Positions 45,541 to 56,512 of a stretch of 64,000 bases of DNA are shown here, piece after piece. The DNA comes from Panicum virgatum (Eukaryota; Streptophyta; Magnoliopsida; Poales; Poaceae), in assembly GCF_016808335.1 (NCBI RefSeq), contig NC_053150.1, positions 24,448,538-24,512,537 on the forward strand. The letters are read 5' to 3'. Both the position numbers and the translations under genes were made by a program. Positions within the stretch are counted from its first letter, which is position 1; each line of letters starts with the position of its first letter. The notes under the pieces were generated by a model. It was given only the letters and a program-made list of their open reading frames with translations, was not told the origin of the DNA and ran no database searches.

Positions 45541-45895
45541 TGGGGACCTTCGGCACTTTTGCGCGCTTGGGAGATCCTTGCCTTCGGCTTTCGCTCGAAA
45601 GGACTTTCCATGCCCTTGCCAACTTGGCGAAGAGGGACTTTTATTTGTAGGGGGCCTTCGGCTCTTTAGCACGCTTCGGCAAGCTCTGGTCCTTCGGCTA
45701 CGGCACGATAGGACATTTCCTGCCCTCGGCGCTTTGGCGCGGAGGAGTTTTTCTTTGTATGGGGCCTTCGGCTCTTTAGCACGCTTAGGCGGGCCCTGGG
45801 CCTTCGGCTTTCGCTCGACAGGACTTTTCGTGCCCTCGCCGACTTGGCGAAGAGGGATTTTTTATCCCTTCGGCGCTCTGCGCGGAAGGTCTTTT
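45541..45895. repeat. ~108-110-bp tandem repeat, three copies, element B
   Basis: Units begin GGGGACCTTCGGCACTTT (45542), GGGGCCTTCGGCTCTTTAGC (45651) and the same again (45761), each followed by a hairpin-prone TTGGCGAAGAGGGACTTTT or GGCGCGGAGGAGTTTTT stretch. Located between antisense gene and integrase, probably the shared 3' UTR zone. Confidence 0.85.
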
Positions 45896-46243
45896 CAACT
45901 GGGGGAAAATAAGAACTGAGGCCCAAGGGTACTGCGGGCCGTTCAGCTCTGTGAGTCCTGGGCTCATTCTCAAAGTGTTAATCACGCACAACGAACCGAT
46001 GACTCCCCACTTCACTGCGATGAAGGGGATAGATGCTAGCTTTTTATGGGGACCTTGTTTATATTTCATAAGGGGTTACACAGGGTTGCCGCCTCGTTAA
46101 AAACCTCACACCTTCGGCAATCACAACGATTGCGCGAAGGCTTCCCCTGTGAGGAAAAGAGTAAGGGCCCTTGAATACATTGTTCAAGCTAATGCAGAAA
46201 TAAGATTACAATTTATTACAAAAAAGGAAAAAATGGTCGGAGA

Positions 46244-47584
46244 CTAGATATAATAGCGCTGAAGCATGTCTTTGTTCCAGGAGTACGGCTCTTCGACTCC
46301 TTCAAGTGTGCGAAGCCTACAAGCCTCGGGTCTTGCCATCGAAGTGACCAGAAACGGTCCTTCCCATTTGTTGTACACTTTTCCTTGTTGCTTGCTCTTC
46401 AGGATACGGCGAAGGATGAGATCGCCCTCCTTGATTTCCTGAGGTCTCACCTTTTTGTTGCGCCACTTTCGGGTTTCCTCCTGGCATCTGCCAAGGTTGA
46501 TTACCGCTTGTGTTTTGACAGCTTCGATTGTATCGATTGTTGGCTTGATGTCTTCGTCAGGTGCTTCGGTCCTGTAAGACCCATGGCGAAGTTCTTCTGG
46601 TGTCATGGCCTCTTCGCCATAGAGGAGCTTGAAGAGAGTAAATTTTGTGGCCCTTGACTCTGTCGTGTTATGAGACCAGATTACTTTTGGTAGCTCGTCA
46701 ACCCACTTGCACTTCGGCTGTTCTGTGATATTCTTTTTTATTCCAGAGAAGATGATTCTGTTTGCTCTTTCTATTGCCACATTTGACAGCGGATGGTACA
46801 CTGCGGCGAAGCACAGCTTGGTGCCCAATTATCGACATAATTCTCTGAATGTGGTACAGTCAAACTGTTTGCCATTGTCTACTGTGACTTCTTTGGGTAC
46901 GCCGAAGTGGCATACAATATTCTGCCAGAAAAATTTCTGAAGGGTAGCGGCCGTGATATCGCGAAGTGCCTTGGCTTCGATCCACTTTGAGAAGTACTCT
47001 ACAGTGACTGCCGCATACTTAAAGTTTCCTGGAGCTGTTGGGAGGGGACCCACAATGTCGATGCCCCACCGAGCGAGGGGCCAGACCGGAGGTATGAGGT
47101 GGACTTCTTCTGGCGGGAACTTACTATAATGGGCGTGCTTCTGACAATTTGGGCACGTGCATACAATTTCATGGGAGTCCGCCACGGCCGAAGGCCAATA
47201 AAACCCTTAGCGGAAAGCCTTTCCCACCAGAGCCCTTGTTCCGATGTGCGAAGAGCACATTCCTGCGTGTATTTCTTGCAATAACTGTCTGCCTTCAGCT
47301 TATGAGATGCACTTTAGCAGAGGTGCACAAATGCCCCCTCGATATAATGTGTCATTGACAAATGAGTAGCTTCGCGCTCGAAGGGCAAGTCTTTTTTCCT
47401 TTTTCTCGTCCTCCGGGACGAAGTGTCCCCGAAGGTAAGACATTATTGTTGACCTCCAGTCTTCGCTTGAGATTGCATTGAAAAACTTCGCTGGCTCTTC
47501 GGCACAATATACTGATCCACTCCTGAGTGTTTCAAAAAACACATCCGGAGGCAATGAATCATTTTCTGCTGCTGTCTTCGCCAA
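46244..47584 (-). pseudogene. Element B integrase
   Basis: Minus strand. The pre-integrase zone (47300-47584) is followed by zinc region CTCPNCQKHAHYSK near 47140, catalytic core with WGIDIVGPLP (Asp), VTVDNGKQF (Asp) and HPLSNVAIERANR (Glu), so DDE is intact, then a C-terminal region KEGDLILRRI ... KWEGPFLV ending near 46244 (TAG). It is interrupted by stops near 47298, 47186 and 46829. Inserts cDNA into chromosomal DNA. Confidence 0.88.
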
Positions 47585-47679
47585 GACATCTACCTGTTTG
47601 TTCTGTTTTCTAGGGAAGATTCACACACTGAAACCCAAAAAATATTTTCCCATGCTGTGGACTGCTGCCAGATACTTCG

Positions 47680-48438
47680 CTAGTTCTGGTTTGAGTGCTC
47701 TGTATGTTTTGCCAATGTGGTTGGTGATGAGCTCGGAGTCAGATTTGATTGACAGTCTCCTGGCTCCAAGTGCTCGTGCCTGCGGAGGCCAAGAAGCAAG
47801 CCTTCATATTCAGCGACATTGTTTGTGCATCCTGGAAATTCCAGCCTAACTGCGTACTTGAGTTGAGTTCCCGAAGGTGCTGTGAGGATTGCCAAAGCGC
47901 CTGAGCCATTTTTGCAGTAGGCTCCGTCACATTCTAGCTGCCAGATTGCTTCAATGACCAGAGAGATCTGCGAAGGTGCTGATGGTGTCCAATCTACCAC
48001 GAATGCTGCCAGGACCTGGGACTTGATTGCGCTTCGCGGGACAAAGTCAATGGTGTGTGATGCCAACTGCATTGCCCATTTTCCAATTATTCTTGAGGCT
48101 TCTCTGTTCTCAAACATATCCCGAAGGGGGAAAGATGTCGGGACCTTGATCTTGAAACTCTGAAAATAATGTCGAAGCTTCTGGCTGCCATTACCATTGC
48201 ATAGGCTATTTTTTCCATTTCAGAGTACAGTAACTTCGATCCGCTGAGGGCTTCGGATACAAAGTAGATTGGTAACTGCTTCAAGGTGCCTTCGACCATT
48301 CTCTCTTCGACTAATGCTGCGCTTACCGCAGAGCTTGAAGTTGCAACGTATAATAGGAGCTCTGCCCCCGGCGAAGGACTTGTCATTACGGCGAGGTTAT
48401 CCAGGTATCTTTTCAGATCTTCGAAGGCTTTGTCTTGC
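47680..48438 (-). pseudogene. Element B RNase H and second RNase H-like (aRNH) region
   Basis: First domain: LLLYVATSSSAVSAALVEE and KLLYSEMEKIAYAMVMAAR (48386-48180), the Gypsy RNase H. After a frameshift a second RNase H-like domain follows: LECDGAYCKNGSGALAIL and TNNVAEYEGLLLGLR (47930-47780). Two RNase H-like modules between RT and integrase are typical of the Tat lineage. A frameshift near 47780 ends the open frame. Confidence 0.8.
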
Positions 48439-49227
48439 TCAGGACCCCAATGAAACTTTTTGTGTGCCCTTCAACACCTTGAAGAAAGGGAGGGACTTTT
48501 CTGCGGACTGTGAAATGAATCTGTTCAGCGAAGCCAGACGACCTGTCAATTTATGTACCCCCTTTTTGGTCAAAGGTGGTTGCATTCTTCTGATGGATTC
48601 GATCTTTACTAGGTTTGTTTCGATGCCCCTCTCTGTGATCATGCATCCTAGAAGTTTTCCCCTTCTAACCCCGAAGACACATTTTTCTGGGTTCAGTTTG
48701 AGCCCGTGCTTGCGAAGGTTGGCGAAGGTCGCTCGAAGATCTGAGATGTGGTCTTCGCGTTTTTTGCTTTGCACGATGACATCATCGACGTATGCAGAGA
48801 TATTCCTGTCTAGCTGGGTGTCAAGCACCACTGCGATGGTTTTGTTGAATGTGCAACCTGTGTTGCGAAGCCCCTCAGGCATTCTTACATAGCAGTAAGT
48901 GCCGAAGGGAGTAGTAAAACTGGGCTTCTCCTCATCTGACTTCTTCATGAAGATTTGATGGTAGTCGGAAAAACAATCTAACATGCTTAACATTTCTAAC
49001 CCTGCTGCTGCATCTACCAAGGTGTCGATGCGAGGCAAAGGAAACTCATCCTTTGGGCAAAACTTGTTGAGGGTGGTGAAGTCGATGCACATTCTCCAAC
49101 TTCCATTCTTCTTCGGGACCATGACTACATTAGCCAGCCATTTTGGGTACTGCACTTTGCGGATTACACCCGCATCAAGTAACTTCTGAACTTCACTTTG
49201 AGCGGCTTTGTTGCGGTCTTTGGACAT
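48439..49227 (-). pseudogene. Element B reverse transcriptase
   Basis: Minus-strand frame of 262 residues: VQKLLDAGVIRKVQYPKWLA, WRMCIDFTTLNKFCPKDEFP, then AYVDDVIV with an intact YVDD (near 48776-48793), and NPEKCVFGVRRGKLLG. The most intact pol domain in the window; the surrounding frames are broken. Confidence 0.88.
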
Positions 49228-49385
49228 CGTGCGAAGACGCTATTTCTGGGGCTTAACTTTTGGGTCCACCCTCAGTTCATACTCCCTGACTTCTCGACTT
49301 ACTCCTCGCAGGTCCGAAGATGACCATGCGAAGACATCCTGGTTATTTCTCAAGAACTGGATCAACCTAGACTCTTCGCCTTCCT

Positions 49386-49930
49386 CTAGTAAACTTTTTT
49401 GGTGTGCTCAGCTGGCATAACCCCTTCTTTGTCGTCTTTTTCAAAACTAGGTTGCTTCTGTTCCTCCTCTTCCTCATCATTATTATCAACTTCGATTGCA
49501 TGAACATTTTTCATGGCGCATGCTGCATTGTCTTCGCATCTCCTTGCTTCTTCTTGATTACTGAGGATCGTGATGACTCCTCTGGCTATCGGGATTTTCA
49601 TGCATAAGTATGCTTGATTGATCACTGCTGCGAACTTTATGATGTTGTTGCGGCCGAAGATGGCATTGTACGGGTAGGCAATGTCTACCACGTCGAAGGT
49701 TATGAGCTCTGTTCTTTGGGTATTGCCTTCGCCAAAGGTCACATTCAACTCTATTTTGCCAAGGGCTTCGATTCTTTTGCCTCCGAAGCCAACAAGCAGG
49801 TACTGAGTCTTGTGCAGGTTCTTCTCTATGAACCCCATCTTCACGAAGCATTGCCAAGTGAGAACATATGTGGAGCTGCCGTGGTACACAAGGATCTGAC
49901 CTACGTCGTTTCCCGCGAAGTGTACAGAGT
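49386..49930 (-). pseudogene. Element B aspartic protease
   Basis: Minus strand, continuing from gag: QILVYHGSSTYVLTW, where family members have Asp in place of the Tyr. The codon is TAC at 49884-49886, so the catalytic Asp is lost. The rest (YLLVGFGGKRIEALGKIEL; AYPYNAIFGRNNI) follows the Tat protease layout. Confidence 0.82.
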
Positions 49931-51883
49931 TTCTGCCAATGTTTGCATGGATAACATGGGGATCGTTGTGTGGGCAGTGTTGAAACCTGAGGTCGGCTTC
50001 GGAGAAGGTAATTGGGACGTGAGACTAGGGAGTGCAGAAATGTTTGCCTTCGCAGACATGCGAGACGGTGCGGAGGTATTCTTTCCTTTGACGCTCCATC
50101 TCGTGTACTGGCTCATTTGATCCGCCGGAGATGGTATTGATGACGTTCACCGTGCCTCTGACTAGATCATTGGCTCTCTCTAGGATCGTACCAGGTTCTA
50201 GCTTTGGCGGTGGTGGGAGGTAGGTTTGTGGCTGGGGTTGTGGGTGCCACCCTTGATGTGGTGCCGAAGGTGTTTGGATTTGCGGGAGTTGTGGCGACGA
50301 AAGTGCTGGAAGGGCTGGTGGGGTGTATGTGGGGTTGTAGTGGAAGGTTGGGAAGGATGGTGATAGGGTGGGATATGCCGAAGTCCAGTGAGGTTGTTGC
50401 GGAGGCTGACACTGAATTTGTGGTGGCGGGCCTCGTGGCTGGTTGTTGTGGGGTATAGTTGATGGGCTTCGGCCGTGGTTCGGTGTTCGCGGCTCGGTCC
50501 AATTCTTCTTTCTTCTCCTTGATGAGGGTGCACTCACTCGTCCAATGACCTTTGTCTATGCCATGAATACAACAATAGGGTACTTTTTGCTTTCGGCCGG
50601 AGTTTTCCCTCTGACCCCGACTGGAGTTGCTTCGGTCGCTCCACCCTCCTCTGTTGTTCTGAGGCCGGGAGTTGCGGGCTTCGTCACCAGAGACCGTGTT
50701 CATGGCCTTCGGGGTCTTCGCTTGTTCAGCCTGATGTGGCTTCGGTCGGTCGCGATTGCGCGATCTCTTCTTGTTCATCTCTTCGATTCTCCGGCGGTTT
50801 CCTTTGTCTGAGATGCAATATTCTTGCATAATCTCGAAGAGCCTGTTCAGGGTCTTCGGCCTGCGGCGCTCAAGGTACTCTCCACATGAGCCAAGACTTA
50901 AGCCTACGATTGTGGTATCGATGATGGTCTTCTCCGCTACATCTGGTGCCCTTGCGCGAAGCCTGATGAGACGGTGCAAGTATTCTTGCAGTGTGGATCC
51001 TTTTTGCTTCAGGTTGTGGAAGTCACATGAATTGACTTCTTCAGACTTCAGTGCTCTGAAGGCGGCTGTGAGCTCTCTTTGGAGCTAATCCCAGGTGTGG
51101 ATGTGGCCACCTGGGAGGTTGTTGTACCAATGCTGAGCGAGGCCCTTCAGCGAGAGGACAAACGCTTTGACTTTGCATGCCGGGCCGCCTCCGAATGCTT
51201 CGATGGCCGCTTCGTACTTGAGGAGGAAATCTTTTGGGTCGGAGTCCCCATCGAACTGTGGGAGAATGGTGGGGTTGAAGCGTGGAGGCCACAGGAGCTC
51301 TTCGAACTCTGTGGAGAGAGGCGTGGCGAGGCCTTGTTGTGGTCGAAGCTGTTGCGGTTGAATCTGATGTGGCATCACGTACTCGCCTTCCTCTTCGTCC
51401 GAGTACTGTTCTTCAATGAGAATGGGTTGTTGGCGGAGCCTATGTGGCTGAGGCGCCTGTTGCATGGGTCTGGGGTCTTGGCGAAGGGGCTTCGTCATTA
51501 CCAGACGATCTAAGTTCTTCTTCTTTAAACTTGTTGAGTTGCTCCTCCAGCTCTTCGGCGGTGAGCTCATGACCTTTTCCCTTCGTTCTTGTTTCCACCG
51601 GCGCATTCGATGTGCCGGCCTGTGCTTGCGGCGCTTGACGGATATGCTCGGAGAGGCATGTGTCAATTCTCTTCATGACTTAGATGTCTTCGGTGGAGAT
51701 GCCGAGGTCATGGAGATCGACCTCGAAGTCCCCGTCAGTGAGGTATTCTACCTCAAAGTCTTCGCCGTGGTCTTCGCTGTTGTCGCCGTTCGTCGTGACG
51801 AGGGTGTTGTCTGTCGAAGCCGGGGCTTCGGTAGAAGCGTTGGCCTCCGAAGCGCCAGGGTTTGGTTTCTTCTTCGCTGTCAT
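49931..51883 (-). pseudogene. Element B gag
   Basis: Start ATG 51883 (minus): MTAKKKPNPGASEANASTEA, acidic linker, a capsid-type Retrotrans_gag domain (LPQFDGDSDPKDFLLKYEAA near 51240; AQHWYNNLPGGHIHTWD near 51090; HNLKQKGSTLQEYLHR near 50990), an Arg/Lys-rich stretch, then a knuckle-like YCCIHGIDKGHWTSEC (~50570). Breaks: stop 51680, frameshift near 51505, TAG near 51085 (likely Gln), frameshifts near 50500 and 50170. Confidence 0.85.
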
Positions 51884-51905
51884 GTGGTCGTGTCGAAGAC
51901 GAACT

Positions 51906-51919
51906 GCGGGTGGGCGCCA
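51906..51919 (-). promoter_or_regulatory. Primer-binding site of element B
   Basis: Minus strand TGGCGCCCACCCGC, five bases after the 5' LTR, as in Tat-type Gypsy elements. Confidence 0.85.
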
Positions 51920-51923
51920 AAAC

Positions 51924-52518
51924 TGTTGGTGTAGGATACTCTCCGGGACGAAGAGATAACAACAGCCCAGGTCGCAAAGGGCGAAGCCTCGAGAGATTAG
52001 TAATGAACACAAAGACAGCACGAAAATCAAAGTGACAGTGTAATTGCCTTGTATTCAATCTCAATCCTAGTTACAGGGGGGTATTTATAGCCCAATGGTT
52101 CACCTACTCCTTGGCTAAAATCCCTTTACTACCCCCTAACTGCTAGCATCTGGGAATATTCCTAGGGTAATTTCGTGATGTTACAACATTCGACACAAAG
52201 TAGTAGAATTACAGCTGGACACGACACTCCGTACAGATTTTTGACAGTGGGTTTGCCTTCGTCTTCGCGTTTCCTTGCGATCAAGGTCTTCGCTGCCTCG
52301 TTCGAATAGGCTCTCGGAACCGCTTCACCGTACGTCCCTTCGCCATGCGCGCCGCCTCTTCACTTCTCTTCAGGCGAGACCTGCCTTCGCTCTTCACCCT
52401 TCGCCCCAGGGCCTCCAAGTGCGTCCTTCTCGCCTTCACATTTCGCTTTGCCATTTCTTCCGCTTCCTTGCTCGCAGTTGACTGCCTTCAGCGATGGGCG
52501 AAGGTGGCGTCCCCAACA
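51924..52518 (-). repeat. 5' LTR of element B
   Basis: TGTTGGTGTAGGATACTCTC to GGCGTCCCCAACA. Homologous to 32083-32644 with an extra ~32 bases (CTCCTTGGCTAAAATCCC region near 52110). Confidence 0.92.
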
Positions 52519-53759
52519 TCTAGATTTACCTCAACGGGTAAAACGGCCTCTTGACCATACACAAGCTCAAAAGGAGTAACTTTAGTAGCGCCATGTCGAG
52601 ATATGCAATGAGCCCATAATGCTTCGGATAACACTTCATGCCACCTCCTAGGATTTTCTTCTATATTCTTCTTGATAAGTTTGATCAAAATCTTATTACT
52701 AGACTCGGCCTGTCCATTGGCCTGAGCATTGTATGGAGATGAATTGAGCAACTTAATCTTGTAAGATTCGGCAAAGGCACGCACCTCTTTTGATATAAAT
52801 GAAGAACCTTGATCCGTTGTCAAAGTTTGTGGAATGCCGAATCTATGAATAATATGCACAGTAATAAACTCAATTACCTCCTTATGTGTCATATTCTTCA
52901 AAGGAACTGCTTCGGTCCATTTAGTAAAATAATCCATAGCAACCAACACGAAGTGATGCCCCTTCGAAGATGGAGGATTAATTTGTCCAATGAAGTCCAA
53001 CCCCCAACCTTAGAACGGCCATGGTTTAATAATAGGATGCATCATTGCAGCGGGCACCAATTGCAAATCACCAAACCACTGACATTCTTCACACCCTTTA
53101 TAATATTTGAATCAATCGGACATCATGGTAGGCCAATAGAAATCGGCTCTTCTAAGTAGCAACTTCATCTTGGGAGCCGATTGATGAGTACCACAAATGC
53201 CTTCATGAACCTCACGCATAGCAACTTCGGCCTGATCTGAGCCCAAACACCTAAGAAGCAAATCTTCCGCAGTTCGACGATAAAGCTCGTCGTCAATCAA
53301 AATATATTTGAAAGCCAAACGCCGAATATTTCTTTCTGCACCACGACCAGGATCTCTTAAATATGATATAAGAGGAACCCTCCAATCCTGATCTCCGGCC
53401 TTGATGATCAAATCCTCTTTCACGGCCGAATTGGGATTTCCAGCATCACCACCGGTCACACCGGTCTCTAGACCGGTCAGACCGGTCTGTGCGGTCAGAC
53501 CGGTGTCACCGACCGGTCGGACCTGTGCGTCCATAACCAAGAATTCGGCTTTCGTTTGCATCGGCTTGCGAATGTTAAAATATTTTTTCATAACATTATA
53601 GCCAGATGCTTGCTGAGCCAGAGTATTTGCCTTTCCATTCTCCTCCCTCGGAATATGTTTTATAATAAATTCATCAAAGGAAGAAATAATATCAAGGCAT
53701 TTATCAAGATATGCTTTTACAGAACCATTATAGCATTGGCATACCTTGGATTCTTGCAT
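52519..53759 (-). pseudogene. Element C integrase core and RNase H C-terminal remnant
   Basis: Minus strand from 53759: NGSVKAYLDKCLDIISSFDE and HIPREENGKANTLAQQASGY are the C-terminal end of an RNase H region. An ACCGGTC-derived linker (53453-53523) follows, then the integrase zinc region (EVHEGICGTHQSAPKMKLLL), GLDFIGQINPP (Asp), TLTTDQGSSF (Asp) and NAQANGQAESSNK (Glu). DDE present. Stops near 53100 and 53010. It ends at LPVEVNL where element B is inserted; the frame resumes at 32082. Confidence 0.85.
53453..53523. repeat. ACCGGTC repeat tract in C pol linker
   Basis: Seven or so copies of ACCGGT(C) spaced by TCTAG, AG, TGTG and similar, e.g. AGACCGGTCAGACCGGTCTG. It is translated in the open pol frame as a Gly/Thr/Leu-rich linker. 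Confidence 0.88.
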
Positions 53760-54470
53760 GTAGGAGCTTCAACTTTCTTCATGGCCTCAATTCTCTTAGG
53801 ATCAATCTCAATACCGCTCTCATGAATAATGAAGCCAAGAAACATCCCAGCCGATACACCAAAAGCACATTTGAGCGGGTTCATCTTCAAACCATACCGG
53901 CACATCCTCTTAAGAGCAAGTCTCAAATCGGCCAAATGATGATCCAAACCAGCCGATTTAATGACAATATCATCAATGTACACTTCAAAGTTGCACCTGC
54001 ATTTTTCAAACCAAAAGTCATGACAACCCACTCAAACAAGCCGACAAATCCAGGACATCTAAAGGCCGTTTTAGACGTATCTTCTTCGGCCAGAAATATT
54101 TGATTGTAACCAGCGTTACCATCAAGAAAACTAATAACACTATGTCTGGAAGACTCATTAATCAACATATCGGCTGTGGGCATAGGATATTCATCCTTGG
54201 GAGTAACTTTATGGAGATCTCTAAAATCAATGCACACTCTAATTTTCTCCGAATCTTTTTTTCTCAACGGACACAATATTAGAGATCCAATGAGCATAAC
54301 GATAAGACCGAATAAATCCAGCATCAAGTAAATGATTAATTTCAGCTTTATTTTGGTCATACACAACGGGATTGAAACGCCTAGCCGGTTATTTTATAAG
54401 GTCTAAAACCAGCTTTGATCGGTAAACGATGCTCAACAAGATCACGACTCAAACCAGGCATTTCATGATA
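53717..54470 (-). pseudogene. Element C reverse transcriptase, thumb/RNase H junction deleted
   Basis: Minus strand: IRVCIDFRDLHKVTPKDEYP, GYNQIFLAEEDTSKTAFRC and VYIDDIVIKSAGLDHHLADL with intact YIDD (~53965), then MNPLKCAFGVSAGMFLGF and KVEAPTC. Right after KVEAPTC (~53760) the sequence jumps to the end of RNase H, so most of that domain, including its catalytic part, is deleted with a change of frame. A frameshift near 54020 also splits the domain. Confidence 0.85.
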
Positions 54471-54473
54471 CTC

Positions 54474-55054
54474 CTAAGCAAAGCAATCAACATATTGTTT
54501 CAATAAATTAATCAAATCGGCTTTATATTCAGCCGATAAATTCTTGTTTACAAATGTCGGCCTTGGAATAGTTCCATCACCAATGTCTACCTTTTCTAAA
54601 GGATCAGCCGATGTAAACCCTTGGCCCAACTTGTCCAGATCATCAAAGTCTTCAATGGCTTCACAGATATCGTTCATACGCGCCCCATACTGATCTAGCC
54701 TCTGCTGCAGCCACTCTGCATTGGACCGGTCTGACCAGTCGTGGTGTCCGTTCTGACCGATCAGCCCTGTGCGCCGAACGGGATCGGACCGGTCGGCACA
54801 AACGGTCTGACTGGTCGCTTCTGGAGTTTCTGTTGAACTCATTTGATTTATATTAAATGATTTAGCCGATTATCCATCGGCTTTAGTACAGCAGAAACAA
54901 AACCATCCTTAGTGCAACTGATCAAATCATAATCGGACAGATCCACGCCTGATAACCATTTGACGCTGTCATGTGCACTAATAGAATCGGAATCAGCCAA
55001 AGCAACAAAAGATGAAGTGTCTCCATGGACCACCTCAACCTCATCGCCGATCCA
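54474..55054 (-). pseudogene. Element C region between protease and RT
   Basis: Minus strand: DLSDYDLISCTKDGFVSAVL, then MSSTETPEATSQ at 54842, an ACCGGTC-derived stretch, and TFVNKNLSAEYKADLINLLK near 54560, the usual lead-in to RT in this family. One stop separates the two parts (near 54848). Confidence 0.7.
54722..54815. repeat. Degenerate ACCGGTC repeat tract in C pol
   Basis: GGACCGGTCTGACCAGTC ... TTCTGACCGATCAG ... GGACCGGTCGGC ... GGTCTGACTGGTC: five or six diverged copies, more decayed than at 53453. Confidence 0.8.
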
Positions 55055-55558
55055 CTAAACAAGAAATTGATGCAAGGTAGAGGGAACACATTGATTTGCA
55101 TGAATCCAATCCCTCCCAAGGATCACGTTGTAGTTACCTTGCACCTCCGAGACGAAGAAGGCTGTAGCAAGCGTCTTACTTCCAATGGTGAGCTCCATGG
55201 AAGCAACTCCTTTGGCACTAATGGCCTCGTTCACACCAACGCCACTATCCATCATGTTCGTCTTGATCAAGTCTTTGTCTTGGCCACCGAGTTTCTTGTA
55301 CTACGAGTAGGGCATAAGATTTATAATGGCCCCACCATCCACCAGCATGCGAGTCACCGGTTTCCCGTTGATGTGTCCCCTCATATAAAGAGCTTTGAGA
55401 TGGTTGTCCTTCTCGCTTGGCTTCTGGAACACAGCTTCACGGGGCCCAAACTGAAGATGCACCATGTCTTCCTCCGGAACTACGAAGTAATCTAAAGATA
55501 AGTGCAACACATTGACTTCCAAGTTGGTACGCTCCGGAGACGCTTCATAATCCACCAA
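55055..55558 (-). pseudogene. Element C aspartic protease
   Basis: Minus strand: GHINGKPVTRMLVDGGAIIN (catalytic Asp in VDGG present), LMPY, stop near 55300, then SVELTIGSK-type text and NYNVILGRDWIHAN, the protease C-terminal motif. A premature stop or frameshift divides it. Confidence 0.82.
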
Positions 55559-55656
55559 TTCCTCATCTTTGGATGCTGGAGGAACTGCTAGGGCTTCATC
55601 AACAGAAGGAACTGAAATAGGCGACGTTGATTCGGCTGCTGGCTCTGCACTGGGCT

Positions 55657-55722
55657 CGACCAGTATGACCAGTTGGTTAGAGCGGTCTGACCGGTCGGCT
55701 GCGGCGGTCCGACCGGTCTCGC
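55657..55722. repeat. ACCGGTC repeat tract in C gag
   Basis: CGACCAGTATGACCAGTTGG ... GCGGTCTGACCGGTCGGC ... GTCCGACCGGTCTC: four or five copies in the open frame. Confidence 0.8.
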
Positions 55723-56450
55723 TGGCTGATCAACCGTCTTCATCTGCCAAGCCTTACCTTGAGGGATCATGGGCCTATACTTGTTGAAGTGATCATCCCT
55801 CATCTTCTCTGCCTCCTGCTCCTTCTTCTGCTTGTTGCGAAGGCGCTGCAGCTTCCTCTTTTGTGTATGAGTTAAACTTGAAGGGCACCACCTAGGCTGG
55901 TGGTACTTGTCTGCTACGCTCTTGCTGCTACCAGCCTCATGATCATTGGCCTTGGCCGGCTTTTGTGAAGGAAGATCAACCGATTTCTCAATATCCATCG
56001 GTTCTTTGCCCGCATCTTTTATGGGCACCTTGATTTCATCGATCTCAACGACAGCATCGGCTTTAAGCTTCTCCTGATCAGCAATAGACTTCTGCTCCTC
56101 CTTCCTCTCCTTGACACAGTATTCGAACCTTGGAACAAGAGCTCGGCCCGGCCTCTGATGAGACTAGTCTGACCGGTCGTGCCTGGGTAGCAGACCGATT
56201 TTATAATGTAACAACATCACCCCTGTGCCTGTTGGATTCCCTCCTTGGGGACACTAGACAATCTTGGCGTGGCGGTGATCGTGGTCTCTTTTTTAGCGGC
56301 CAATCCTTCTGAACGGCCTTTGTGTACTTGTTCAGCAAATGGTTTAAGGTAGGCTTCTGATTAGCAACTCTTCCCTGCACCTTCACCTCGTTGGTCTTCC
56401 AAGTACCCACTTCTGGATGCTTCGGCTTGAAAGTCCAGGGACGGTCACCA

Positions 56451-56512
56451 GACCGGTCTGACCGGTTGGAGGGACCGGTCTGACCGGTCCTGCCTGAGCA
56501 GCAGACCGATTT
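56451..56512. repeat. ACCGGTC repeat tract in C gag
   Basis: CAGACCGGTCTGACCGGTTG then GGACCGGTCTGACCGGTCCTG, followed by CAGCAGACCGATTTT. A shorter related copy with the same GCAGACCGATTTT tail lies at 56163-56203. Confidence 0.85.

Larger units (their letters stand above)
32083..52518 (-). mobile_element. Gypsy element B, Tat-type, inserted in integrase of C
   Basis: LTRs 32083-32644 and 51924-52518 with inverted TGTTGG/CCAACA ends; TSD TCCAG / TCTAG (32078-32082, 52519-52523; one mismatch). The minus strand carries gag, protease, RT, two RNase H-like regions and integrase; the stretch between integrase and the 3' LTR holds a long antisense gene (41610 onward, +). Primer-binding site TGGCGCCCACC, dual RNase H and antisense ORF fit the Tat clade of grasses. 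Element A is inserted in the promoter-proximal part of the antisense gene. Confidence 0.92.
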
